Origin: Streptomyces aurantiacus
Lineage (GTDB): Bacteria; Actinomycetota; Actinomycetes; Streptomycetales; Streptomycetaceae
Direction of reading: 5' to 3'
NCBI RefSeq assembly: GCF_001418335.1
Contig: NZ_LIPP01000096.1
Location: forward strand, 1-64,000
Length of the DNA: 64,000 nt
Shown: positions 1 to 7,787 of the stretch, in pieces
Layout: every line of letters begins with the position of its first letter
Numbering within the stretch: position 1 is the first letter of the stretch
The notes under the pieces: model-generated
What the model was told of the DNA's origin: nothing
The model's input: the letters and a program-made list of their open reading frames with translations, nothing else
Databases searched by the model: none
Position numbers and translations under genes: made by a program

Positions 1-1126
1 GTGTCGGGTCGTGGGGCCGCTGCTCGCCGGGCAGGGAGGCCTGGGTGGGTGTGTACCCGTCGGACGTCACGGCATCCGGCGGTGCGGTGCCGGCTGCCGC
101 CGCGGCGCCGGGAGGCACGGTCGCGGCTCCCGCCGCGGGACCCGGCGGCGCGGTGTCAGCTCCCGCCGCGTCCCCGGAGTCCGGTCCGGGCTCCGTCTCG
201 GCCTGGTGCCGGGCGAGTTGCTCCCGGTGGGCGATGTCCGCCGCGATGGGCGCGGGCAGCCAGCCGGTGAAGTCCCGTAGCGGGCGCTCGCCCAACTCCT
301 GGCAGAGCTCGGCCAGTTCGGAGGGGGTGGGGCGGGCGGCCGGGTCGGCGGCCAACGTGCGTTCCAGGACGGTACGCAGCGGCTCGGGATACACGGTCAG
401 GTCCGGCGGGCGGAACTCCGTGTTGGCGATCTTGGTGGCCAGGGTGATGGCTCCGGCATCGCCGTAGGGGTGGCGGCCGGTCGCGGCGACGGCGGCGATC
501 AGGCCGAGCGAGAAGACGTCGGTCGCCGGGGTGAGGTCCTGGCCGCCCGCGTGCTCCGGCGACATGAACTGGGGCGTGCCGATGAGCCCGCCGCTGCGGG
601 TGAGCTGGGTGGCGTCGGTGGCCCGGGCGATGCCGAAGTCGATGATCCAGGGACCTTCGGAGCCGATGAGGATGTTGCTCGGCTTCATGTCTCGGTGGAT
701 CACGCCGGCCTTGTGCACGGCGTGCAGCGCCTCCGCCGCGCAGCCGGTCAGCTGCAGCACCGCGGGCAGCGGGAGCGTCCCGTGCTCGATGAGGATCTGG
801 TCCAGGGCGAGGCCGGGGACGTAGGTGGTGGCCAGCCAGGGCTGCGGGCCAGTGGTGTCGTGGTCGACGACGGGGACGATGTGGTAGCCCTGCACCCGGC
901 GGGCGGCGGTCGCCTCCTGCTCGAAGCGGCGGCGGAACTCCTCGTCCTGGGCGTATTCGCGGCGGATCACCTTCAGGGCGACCGGCTGGTTGCCGCGCGT
1001 ACGGGAGAGGTAGACGGAACCCATGCCACCCTCGCCGATCCGGGCGAGCAGGCGGTAACCGGCCACTTCTCGCGGGTCGTCGGGGCCCAGTGGGCTCAAC
1101 CGACTGCCGGTTCCGGCACTGTTCAA
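1..1126 (-). CDS. Serine/threonine protein kinase (C-terminus outside window)
   Basis: Hanks-type Ser/Thr kinase, 375 codons visible, running off the left edge. Seen: glycine loop IGEGGMGSVYL, the VALKVI lysine, the HRDMKPSN catalytic loop, IIDFGIA for DFG, and GTPQFMSPEH for the APE region. After the kinase domain a Pro/Ala/Gly-rich linker begins, usual in Streptomyces kinases before a transmembrane or sensor part that is not visible here. I chose the TTG at 1126 because AGAGGG lies 8 nt upstream; a GTG 45 nt further upstream (1171) is an alternative without a clear ribosome binding site. It is divergent from the FHA-domain gene, and FHA domains bind phosphothreonine, so a kinase-substrate or kinase-reader pair is plausible (inference). 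Confidence 0.9.
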   Translation of the reverse strand, partial: MNSAGTGSRLSPLGPDDPREVAGYRLLARIGEGGMGSVYLSRTRGNQPVALKVIRREYAQDEEFRRRFEQEATAARRVQGYHIVPVVDHDTTGPQPWLATTYVPGLALDQILIEHGTLPLPAVLQLTGCAAEALHAVHKAGVIHRDMKPSNILIGSEGPWIIDFGIARATDATQLTRSGGLIGTPQFMSPEHAGGQDLTPATDVFSLGLIAAVAATGRHPYGDAGAITLATKIANTEFRPPDLTVYPEPLRTVLERTLAADPAARPTPSELAELCQELGERPLRDFTGWLPAPIAADIAHREQLARHQAETEPGPDSGDAAGADTAPPGPAAGAATVPPGAAAAAGTAPPDAVTSDGYTPTQASLPGEQRPHDPT

Positions 1127-1281
1127 GGATTCGCCCTCTCTGTCGCTGGCGTGATCGTAGCGGGGCCACACCGCCGGTGGTAGGCATCTGAGGAGATCGA
1201 AAGAACGGCGAAGCTCGTGAGGAATCACGGGAGTTGATGGAATTCATTCTGATGGGTGGGTGCCTGTGGGTGGCCGGTACA

Positions 1282-2277
1282 GTGACACCTCTGCCGTCGG
1301 ACAGCGAGGCGTCCGTGGAACATCATCTGGCCGCGTCGGCGGAGCGGGCCGACTATCTCGTGGAACTCTCCAACGTCGTACGCGACACCTCCATCGGCCT
1401 ACGCGGCCCGCGCTCCCTGCGCCGCCTCGGGCTGGTCCTGCGAGCCCTGATGGAACTCACCGGGGATCCCGATGTCTCCGTCCATCTGGTCGCCGACCGG
1501 AGCCTGCTGGGCGGGCACCGGGAGTTCGGCGATCAGGCCGAGGTCCGGCGGCTGCGCGGCTGGGTGGCCGCCGGGCTGGTCGAGGAGGTCGACGACGCCG
1601 ACGAGCGTGTCCTCGAACTGGCCCGGATGACCGCGACCCCGGTCATCACCGGTGACCAGTACGTCGACCACCGCGTCGAACACCCGTGGCTCCAGGGCAA
1701 CACCTGGCAGTTCCTCAGACCCAAGCCGCGCCCCGACGGGTCCGTCGCCCTCGTGGCGATGGACATGGGTGTGCGCTCGGCGGCCGAGATCTCCCACAAG
1801 ATGGAACTGTCCGCGCTGAAGAAGCAGGGGCTCCTCGGCCCTTCCCGGACCCCGCTGAGCGATGTGATCATGCGGGCCTGGCGCTGCCCGGAATCGCGCT
1901 GTTCCCTCTACGACATCCGCCGCGGCGGCCGGATACTGCTGCCCCGCATGCGGCGCGGCGTGCCCACCTGCGAGCTCCACGGCTCGCCCCTGGAGGACGA
2001 CGGCCCGCGCCTGGGCACCGCCCAGCTCAAGGTTGTCATCGGCGGTGCCTGCGTGGCCCGGTACACCCTCGACGAGGGGTCCGAAGCGTACGTCGGCCGA
2101 CTGCCGGGGCCGGCGGGCATCGCCCTGCACAGCCTGCTGGCCCCGTCGGTCGCCCAGCAGGTCAGCCGCAGGCATGTGGCCGTCTCCGCCCGTCACGGAA
2201 CGGTCCTGATCCGTGACATCACCACCTACGGCACCCGGATGCGCCGCGGCGGCAAGCGCGGCGGTTTCGGCCCCTGA
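1282..2277 (+). CDS. NYN/PIN-like plus FHA domain protein, ended by in-frame TGA
   Basis: The N-terminal half resembles a PIN/NYN-type nuclease fold: acidic residues around VHLVADRS, EEVDDADERVLELA and VITGDQYVDHR. A Cys pair region (RCPESRCSLYD and VPTCELHG) follows, then a C-terminal FHA domain with YVGRLPG, VSRRHVAVS and YGTRMRR. The frame stops at TGA 2275-2277 inside the FHA domain, but the same frame continues for 60 codons with FHA-like sequence (separate entry), so the product lacks its last beta strands unless the stop is read through. Start: GTG 1282 with GGTGG about 8 nt upstream; ATG 1237 is also open. Divergent from the kinase gene. The nuclease assignment is an inference from the pattern of acidic residues. 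Confidence 0.75.
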   Translation: MTPLPSDSEASVEHHLAASAERADYLVELSNVVRDTSIGLRGPRSLRRLGLVLRALMELTGDPDVSVHLVADRSLLGGHREFGDQAEVRRLRGWVAAGLVEEVDDADERVLELARMTATPVITGDQYVDHRVEHPWLQGNTWQFLRPKPRPDGSVALVAMDMGVRSAAEISHKMELSALKKQGLLGPSRTPLSDVIMRAWRCPESRCSLYDIRRGGRILLPRMRRGVPTCELHGSPLEDDGPRLGTAQLKVVIGGACVARYTLDEGSEAYVGRLPGPAGIALHSLLAPSVAQQVSRRHVAVSARHGTVLIRDITTYGTRMRRGGKRGGFGP

Positions 2278-2460
2278 GAGACACTGCCCCCGCGGACCGA
2301 CCGGCCCTTCCGCCCCGGCGGCGAGGTCGAACTCGCACCCGGGGTCGTCCTCACCCGCAGCGGCCGGCGCTTCCCCGCCGAACTCGCCGATGCCTGGCGG
2401 ACGGAAGCCGCCCGTGTACCGGTGTCCCCCAGCGCGGCAGCGCCCACTCGCCGGGCCTGA
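2278..2460 (+). other. In-frame continuation of the FHA domain after the TGA
   Basis: Directly after TGA 2275-2277 the same frame stays open for 60 codons to TGA 2458-2460. The translation includes RPFRPGGEVELAPGVVLTR, a typical last strand pair of an FHA domain, and ends in a basic Arg/Ala tail. TGG to TGA (Trp to stop) is the simplest explanation; readthrough is the alternative. Confidence 0.7.
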
Positions 2461-2701
2461 CCACCCGGGCAGCGGTTCGGCGCCGAACCGCCGGAGATTC
2501 CCGCGTCGCCCCGAGAAACGCCAGGCAGGTAGGGCCGCGATCGCGACTGCTGTCGCAACTGCTGTTCCCGTCGGGCCGCTTCGCCTGCCGAGCCGGCCGT
2601 CGTCGGTCCGCGCGAGAATGTGGCGACGCTTCGTAGCTTCGTGGTCTCGCTTCCTCCAGCACCGCGGTCGGCCTGCCGGGCGAGTCGCGGAACGTGACCG
2701 C

Positions 2702-3091
2702 CTACGGCCGGACCACGGCGGTCACCGCTTCGGCCGCGGGGGTGTCGCGCAGGCCGAGCCGCAGGTGTTCGACGTGGAAGAGGGCCTGCTCCAGGAGCTC
2801 GGCGACGTGGTTGTCGTAGAGGGCGTAGACGATGGAGCGGCCGCGGCGTTCTCCGGTGACGAGTCCGAGGTTGCGCAGCAGGCGGAGCTGGTGGGAGCAG
2901 GCGGAGGCTTCCATGCCCACGGCTTCGGCGAGGTCGCCGACCGGGCAGGGGCCTTCCTGGAGGCGGGCCAGGATGTACAGCCGCGAGGGGGTGGCCAGGG
3001 CCTGGAGGGTGGCGGCGACGTCGGTGGCCCCCGCCGCGTCCAGGCGCTCGCGGGGTGTGGCGTGGTGTGTGTCGTCGGCTCCGTGACCCAT
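2702..3091 (-). CDS. NmtR-like ArsR/SmtB metal-sensing repressor
   Basis: Winged-helix repressor of about 129 residues. The alpha-5 metal site DxHx10HxxH is complete (DNH, then HVEH), as in CzrA and NmtR sensors of Zn, Ni or Co. The recognition helix region reads ACSHQLRLLRNLGLV. I place the start at ATG 3091 rather than 3100 because the protein then begins MGHG, as in mycobacterial NmtR where the N-terminal Gly-His contributes Ni(II) ligands (from memory of the family), and because TAGGA then sits about 9 nt upstream. An extra His pair (THH) lies in the N-terminal arm. It is divergent from the P1B ATPase gene, with a 9-6-9 inverted repeat between them, so it probably represses both. The metal (Ni, Co or Zn) is inferred, not shown. 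Confidence 0.9.
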   Translation of the reverse strand: MGHGADDTHHATPRERLDAAGATDVAATLQALATPSRLYILARLQEGPCPVGDLAEAVGMEASACSHQLRLLRNLGLVTGERRGRSIVYALYDNHVAELLEQALFHVEHLRLGLRDTPAAEAVTAVVRP

Positions 3092-3110
3092 GGCGCCCAT
3101 CCTACCGACT

Positions 3111-3134
3111 ACACATGAAGACCTGTTCAGGTGT
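3111..3134. promoter_or_regulatory. Inverted repeat, predicted ArsR operator
   Basis: Left arm ACACATGAA and right arm TTCAGGTGT are complementary at 8 of 9 positions around a 6-nt spacer. TGAA-N6-TTCA is the core expected for SmtB/ArsR operators. It lies 20 nt before the repressor start and 52 nt before the ATPase start. Confidence 0.75.
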
Positions 3135-3186
3135 TCCTGTATGGTGGATGTGTTGCCTTGCTTCCGCCGTGAAGGGTTGTTCCGTC

Positions 3187-5256
3187 ATGTCGTCTGACCT
3201 GCTCCAGCGGCCCGAACGGGCAGCTGCGGCCGCCCCGGGTACGGCGCCCGGGCGGCGTACCCGGGTGTTCGCCCTGGCCGAGGCGCGCTGGGCCGCCGCG
3301 GCGCTGGCGCTGTTCCTGCTCGCGTTGCCGCTCCAGCTGACCGGTACGCCTGCCTGGGCGTGGGGCCCGCTGTATGCCGCCGCTTACGTCGCCGGCGGGT
3401 GGGAGCCGGCCTGGGCGGGGCTGATGGCGCTGCGGGAGAAGACTCTGGATGTGGACCTGCTGATGATCGTGGCCGCGATCGGCGCGGCCTCGATCGGGCA
3501 GGTGATGGACGGCGCGCTGCTGATCGTCATTTTCGCCACCTCCGGGGCTCTGGAGGCCCTGGCCACCGCCCGCACCCAGGATGCGGTGCGTGGTCTGCTC
3601 GACCTCGCGCCGGCCGTCGCCACCCGGCTGGCCGACGACGGGAGCGAGACGACGGTTCCGACGGAGGACCTGGGGGTCGGGGACACCGTCCTGGTCCGCC
3701 CCGGTGAGCGGGTCGGCGCGGACGGCCGCGTGCTGGCCGGGGCGAGCGAGGTGGACCAGGCCACCATCACCGGAGAGCCGCTGCCGGTGGCGAAGGAGGT
3801 CGGGGACGAGGTCTTCGCCGGCACCCTCAACGGCACCGGCGTCCTGCGGGTGAAGGTCGAGCGGGACGCCTCGGACTCGGTGATCGCCCGGATCGTCGCC
3901 ATGGTCGAGGAGGCTTCCGGGACCAAGGCGCCCACCCAGCTGTTCATCGAGAAGGTCGAGCAGCGCTACAGCGTGGGCATGGTCTTCGCGACCCTGGCGG
4001 TCTTCCTGATCCCCCTCGCGTTCGGCGCGGACCTGACCGGCTCGCTGTTGCGGGCGATGACTTTCATGATCGTGGCCTCGCCGTGCGCGGTGGTCCTGGC
4101 GACGATGCCGCCGCTGCTCTCCGCGATCGCCAATGCCGGACGGCACGGCGTCCTGGTGAAGTCCGCCGTGGTGATGGAGCGGCTCGGGCAGGTCGACGCG
4201 GTCGCACTCGACAAGACCGGCACGCTGACCGAGGGCACCCCCCGCGTCACCGACGTCCGCCCGCTGCCCGGCTCCGGGCTGACCGAGGACGCCCTGCTGG
4301 CGCTGGCGGCCGCCGCCGAGCACCCCAGCGAACACCCCCTGGCCCGCGCCGTCGTCGCCGCCGCCCGCACTCGCGGCCTGTCCATCGCCGACACGCGCAC
4401 CTTCACGTCCGCTCCCGGCGTCGGGGTCACCGCCACCGTCGACGGCCGCGCGGTCACGGTCGGCGCTCCCGCCCGCCTCCTCGACGGCGGCGACGGTCAC
4501 GGTCATGGCGGCCACGGCCACGGCGGCGATGGTGGCGGCAGCGACGGCAGCAGCGGTGGCGATGGCGGTGATGGCGGCGGCGTGGCCCGTGCCGCCGAGG
4601 TCGCGGTGGACCTGGAGGGCGGCGGCCGGACAGCCGTCCTGGTCCTGCGTGACGGCGTCCCGGTCGGGCTGCTGGGCATCGCCGACCGGCTGCGTTCCGA
4701 TGCCGCCGCGACCGTCGCCGCCCTGACCACGCTGACCGGCAGCACCCCGATGCTGGTGACGGGCGACAACCCGCGCGCCGCCGCCCGCCTGGCCGCCGAG
4801 GTCGGCATCCCCGGCGACGCGGTCCACGCCGGCCTCCTGCCCCGGGACAAGGTCGAGGCCGTACGGCGCCTGGAGGCTCAGGGACGCAAGGTGCTGGTCC
4901 TTGGTGACGGCGTCAACGACGCCCCCGCCCTGGCCGTCGCCCACACCGGCATCGCCATGGGCCGAGCCGGGTCCGACCTCGCTCTGGAGACCGCCGACGC
5001 CGTCATCGTCCGCGACGAACTCGCCACCGTTCCCCAGGTCGTCGCGCTCTCGCGGGCGGCCCGCCGCCTGGTGGTGCAGAACCTGGTCATCGCCGGGGTG
5101 TTCATCTCCGGCTTGGTCGTCTGGGACCTGGCGGGCCACCTGCCGCTGCCGCTCGGTGTGCTCGGCCACGAAGGCTCGACCGTCATCGTCGGTCTCAACG
5201 GGCTGCGACTGCTGCGCGACGCCGCCTGGAACCGCGCCGCGAAGGACATGCGGTGA
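3187..5256 (+). CDS. P1B-4-type heavy-metal-transporting ATPase
   Basis: Integral membrane P-type ATPase of 689 residues that exports a transition metal using ATP. Seen: actuator motif TITGEP, SPC in the transport helix (Cys about residue 300), phosphorylation motif DKTGTLT (Asp about 342), hinge GDGVNDAP, and HEGST near residue 661. SPC with HEG(S/G)T is the signature of the P1B-4 group (CtpD/CtpJ/CoaT-like; Co, Ni, Fe or Zn). There is no N-terminal CxxC domain. Unusual: a His/Gly/Asp-rich stretch at about residues 432-466 (bases 4484-4582) inside the ATP-binding domain. Start: ATG 3187 with AAGGG 10 nt upstream; a GTG at 3169 is in frame. Its stop overlaps the start of the 2Fe-2S gene. Regulation is probably by the divergent NmtR-like repressor. 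Confidence 0.93.
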   Translation: MSSDLLQRPERAAAAAPGTAPGRRTRVFALAEARWAAAALALFLLALPLQLTGTPAWAWGPLYAAAYVAGGWEPAWAGLMALREKTLDVDLLMIVAAIGAASIGQVMDGALLIVIFATSGALEALATARTQDAVRGLLDLAPAVATRLADDGSETTVPTEDLGVGDTVLVRPGERVGADGRVLAGASEVDQATITGEPLPVAKEVGDEVFAGTLNGTGVLRVKVERDASDSVIARIVAMVEEASGTKAPTQLFIEKVEQRYSVGMVFATLAVFLIPLAFGADLTGSLLRAMTFMIVASPCAVVLATMPPLLSAIANAGRHGVLVKSAVVMERLGQVDAVALDKTGTLTEGTPRVTDVRPLPGSGLTEDALLALAAAAEHPSEHPLARAVVAAARTRGLSIADTRTFTSAPGVGVTATVDGRAVTVGAPARLLDGGDGHGHGGHGHGGDGGGSDGSSGGDGGDGGGVARAAEVAVDLEGGGRTAVLVLRDGVPVGLLGIADRLRSDAAATVAALTTLTGSTPMLVTGDNPRAAARLAAEVGIPGDAVHAGLLPRDKVEAVRRLEAQGRKVLVLGDGVNDAPALAVAHTGIAMGRAGSDLALETADAVIVRDELATVPQVVALSRAARRLVVQNLVIAGVFISGLVVWDLAGHLPLPLGVLGHEGSTVIVGLNGLRLLRDAAWNRAAKDMR

Positions 5257-5669
5257 GCCGCCGCGCCGGCCGCGCCAAGAAGGCCGCCCCTGACGTGCGG
5301 GCGGCCCGGCCCACCGTCACCGTCTGCCGTGGCTGCTGCTGCGGCACCACGGCCGAAGTGCCGTACCTGGACCACGAAGCCCAGCTCACCGACCTGCGCA
5401 CCCAGCTGGCCGGTGTCGCGACGGTCCGGCGCACCGACTGCCTCGACGCGTGTGAGCGCGCCAACGTCATGGTCGTCCAGCCCTCCGCCGAAGGCCGCAA
5501 GGCCGGCGGGCGTCCGGTCTGGCTCGGGCAGGTCAACGATCCCGGCGCCGCTGCCGACATCACCGCCTGGGTCGACCAGGGCGGCCCCGGCCTCGCCGAT
5601 CCGCCCGACATCCTCGACCTGTACACGTTCAGCCCGTCCCGACGCGTCCGCCACGAACTCGACGACTGA
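5253..5669 (+). CDS. Thioredoxin-like (2Fe-2S) ferredoxin-type protein
   Basis: 138-residue soluble protein. Cys residues occur as VCRGCCCGT near the N-terminus and DCLDACERAN about 35 residues later, the layout of thioredoxin-fold 2Fe-2S ferredoxins. It starts with GTG overlapping the ATPase TGA (GTGA), so translation is coupled and the two products probably act in the same metal response. It could sense or buffer metal, or carry electrons; the sequence does not decide. The C-terminal PDILDLYTFSP segment is not part of the cluster site. Confidence 0.85.
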   Translation: MSRRAGRAKKAAPDVRAARPTVTVCRGCCCGTTAEVPYLDHEAQLTDLRTQLAGVATVRRTDCLDACERANVMVVQPSAEGRKAGGRPVWLGQVNDPGAAADITAWVDQGGPGLADPPDILDLYTFSPSRRVRHELDD

Positions 5670-5689
5670 CCGGCCCCGGCTGAGGCCCG

Positions 5690-5711
5690 CGGCATGCGGC
5701 ATGCGGCATGC
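5690..5711. repeat. Short tandem GGCATGC repeat
   Basis: Three tandem copies of the 7-mer GGCATGC lie between the 2Fe-2S gene and the convergent MFS gene. No function is evident. Confidence 0.6.
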
Positions 5712-5806
5712 GACCGTACGCGCGTTCCTCTTCGTCGTCGCGTGCCCGGTCGCTGTGGTGCCGGCCGGGCAGGGCTTCCGCTCGTCCTTCGGCCTCACCC
5801 CGTACC

Positions 5807-7210
5807 TCACCTCGTACCTGGGTCCTGCCGCGCCGGCGCCGACCGTGGGCGCGCCCGGAGCCGTAGCACCGCCGCCGGCCGGCCTGTTCGCAGCGACCGC
5901 GTGGCCACCGGCATGGCCACTCGCGTGGCACCGGTGAGGCGGGGACGTGCGTCGTGGAGGGCGACGTGCTCGTGCTCGACGCGCGCCGGCTCCCGCCCCG
6001 GCTCCCGTGCCGGCCACAGCCGTACCGCCAGCAGGGACGCGCCCAGTGCGATCCCGCCCAGTGAGACCACGGCCGCGCCCAGCCCGGCCTCGGCCCCCAG
6101 CCACCCCGCCAACGGATACGTCAGCAGCCAGCAGCTGTGCGACAACGAGAACTGCGCCGCGAACGCCCCCGTACGCGCCCTGGGCGGGGCCGAGCGGCGG
6201 ATGAGCCGTCCGGTCGGCGTGAGCACCATGGAGCAGGCGGCACCGAAGGCGGCCCAGACGGCCAGCAGCGCGGGCCATCGCCAACTCCCGCCCTGCGCGG
6301 CCGTGATGGCACCGAGTCCGGCGAAGACGACGGTGAGCAGCAGTGCGCCCCGCAGCATCACCGTCCGGTCCGGGACCTTGTCCAGCACACGGGGCAGGGC
6401 GAGCGCCATGACCATGGAACCCGCGCCGTAGGCGCCGAGCGCAAGGGCCACGGCACCCGCCGACAGCTCCAGGACGTCACGGACGTAGACGACGGAGTTG
6501 ACGGTGACCATCGCACTCGCGGCCGCGACCGCGAGGTTCAGGGCGAGCAGGGCGCGCAGTTGTGGGACGGCGAAGAAGAGACGGGCACCCGCCGTGGCCC
6601 CGGAACGGGCTCCACCGGCACGTGGCGCGGCGGAAGCGACCGGCTTCGGCAGGACGGCGGAGACGACGAGTGCCGCCGAGGCGAAAAAGCCCAGCATGGT
6701 GCCGGTGAACAGCCAGTTGTAGGTGATCACGGACAGCAGGGCCGCGGCCAGCGCGGGCGAGAAGAGACTCTCCAGGTCGTAGGCGAGTCGCGACATGGAC
6801 AGTGCCCGCGTGTAATCACGCTCCTCGGGCAGGACATCGGGGATGACGGACTGGAACGTCGGCGTGAAGACGGCCGAGGCGCACTGCAGCAGGAACACCA
6901 GGACGTACACCTGCCAGACCTGGTCCACGAAGGGCAGCAGCAGTGCGACCCCGGCGCGCGTCAGGTCGGCGGTCACCATGAGCGCCCGGCGTGGGATCCG
7001 GTCGGCGACCACGCCGACGGCCGGGGCGATCGCCACGTACGCCACCATCTTGATCGCCAGCGCGGTGCCGAGCACCGAGCCGGCCGCGGCGCCCGCGACG
7101 TCGTAAGCCAGCAGCCCGAGCGCCACCGTGGCCAGGCCGGTGCCGACGAGGGCGATGACCTGGGCGGCGAAAAGGCGGCGGTAGGCGCGGTTGCGCAGGA
7201 CGACGAGCAT
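5807..7210 (-). CDS. MFS transporter, ArsR-controlled
   Basis: 467-residue major facilitator protein with about 12 hydrophobic segments and the loop-2/3-like ADRIPRR motif (VGVVADRIPRRALM). It resembles the exporters paired with ArsR regulators in actinomycetes. Start: ATG 7210 with AGGGAG 8 nt upstream is much better than the TTG at 7264, which has no ribosome binding site. The C-terminal about 50 residues are Arg/Ala-rich and look like sequence read in the wrong frame; another frame there gives a His/Gly-rich tail, so a late frameshift is possible. Divergent from the second ArsR gene across a perfect palindrome. Probable role: efflux of a metal or drug. Confidence 0.85.
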   Translation of the reverse strand: MLVVLRNRAYRRLFAAQVIALVGTGLATVALGLLAYDVAGAAAGSVLGTALAIKMVAYVAIAPAVGVVADRIPRRALMVTADLTRAGVALLLPFVDQVWQVYVLVFLLQCASAVFTPTFQSVIPDVLPEERDYTRALSMSRLAYDLESLFSPALAAALLSVITYNWLFTGTMLGFFASAALVVSAVLPKPVASAAPRAGGARSGATAGARLFFAVPQLRALLALNLAVAAASAMVTVNSVVYVRDVLELSAGAVALALGAYGAGSMVMALALPRVLDKVPDRTVMLRGALLLTVVFAGLGAITAAQGGSWRWPALLAVWAAFGAACSMVLTPTGRLIRRSAPPRARTGAFAAQFSLSHSCWLLTYPLAGWLGAEAGLGAAVVSLGGIALGASLLAVRLWPAREPGREPARVEHEHVALHDARPRLTGATRVAMPVATRSLRTGRPAAVLRLRARPRSAPARQDPGTR

Positions 7211-7268
7211 GCGGGCGGCTCCCTGGCCCCTGGGCAGAGTGAGTGATCCGGTCGGGTCCGACAAGTAT

Positions 7269-7302
7269 AGCCATCATGTGCGCATCTGCGCACATGATGG
7301 CT
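7269..7302. promoter_or_regulatory. Perfect 16-2-16 palindrome, ArsR operator
   Basis: Left arm AGCCATCATGTGCGCA and right arm TGCGCACATGATGGCT are exactly complementary around TC. Position and symmetry fit an operator controlling both the MFS gene (59 nt away) and the ArsR gene (59 nt away). Confidence 0.85.
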
Positions 7303-7360
7303 GGAAGTCGGCGGCTACGGTGCCCCGCCCGTCCGCGCCGGGTGGCTCTAGGCTGACCTC

Positions 7361-7720
7361 ATGCCTGAAAGCCACTCCGTCTCACCTGCGTCCACTGTGC
7401 ACCTGCGTGCTCCGGACAGTGCGCGGCTCGCGGAGGCGACCGGGGTGTTCGCGATGCTCTCCGACGCCACCCGACTGCATCTCCTGTGGCTGCTCGCGCA
7501 GGGCGAGTCGGACGTGGGATCGCTGGCCGAGCGGTGCGAGGCGTCGCGCACGGCGGTCAGCCAGCATCTGGCGAAGCTGCGGCTCGCCGGGCTCGTCGAC
7601 ACCCGTCGTGAGGGGCGGCACATCCACTACCGCCTCAGCGACGGCCACCTGCGACGCCTGGTCGTGGAGGCGCTCAGCCACGCGGACCACCGGGTGAGCG
7701 GGCAGGCCCCGCACGACTGA
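7361..7720 (+). CDS. ArsR/SmtB-family metalloregulator
   Basis: 119-residue winged-helix repressor. The recognition helix reads SRTAVSQHLAKLRLAGLV. The alpha-5 site DxHx10HxxH is complete (DGH, then HADH), so it probably senses Zn(II) or a similar ion. It differs from the NmtR-like gene at 2.7-3.1 kb: it lacks the MGHG N-terminus and has an unrelated operator. It faces the MFS exporter and probably represses it and itself. Confidence 0.9.
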   Translation: MPESHSVSPASTVHLRAPDSARLAEATGVFAMLSDATRLHLLWLLAQGESDVGSLAERCEASRTAVSQHLAKLRLAGLVDTRREGRHIHYRLSDGHLRRLVVEALSHADHRVSGQAPHD

Positions 7721-7787
7721 CCGTTACGCGGGAGGCGTCGGCGTCGGCTGTAGGAGACGCGGTGGCGTCGGTCCCGGAAGTGAACGC

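Noticed and set aside
156-1247. 363-codon Arg/Pro/His-rich minus-strand frame
   Set aside because: It is the shifted frame of the kinase gene; kinase motifs lie in the other frame.
3127-5169. 680-codon minus-strand frame
   Set aside because: Antisense shadow of the P1B ATPase, rich in Gly, His and Asp without domains.
5689-5937. Short plus-strand frame with a signal-peptide-like start
   Set aside because: It is antisense to the end of the MFS gene, has no ribosome binding site and only chance hydrophobicity.
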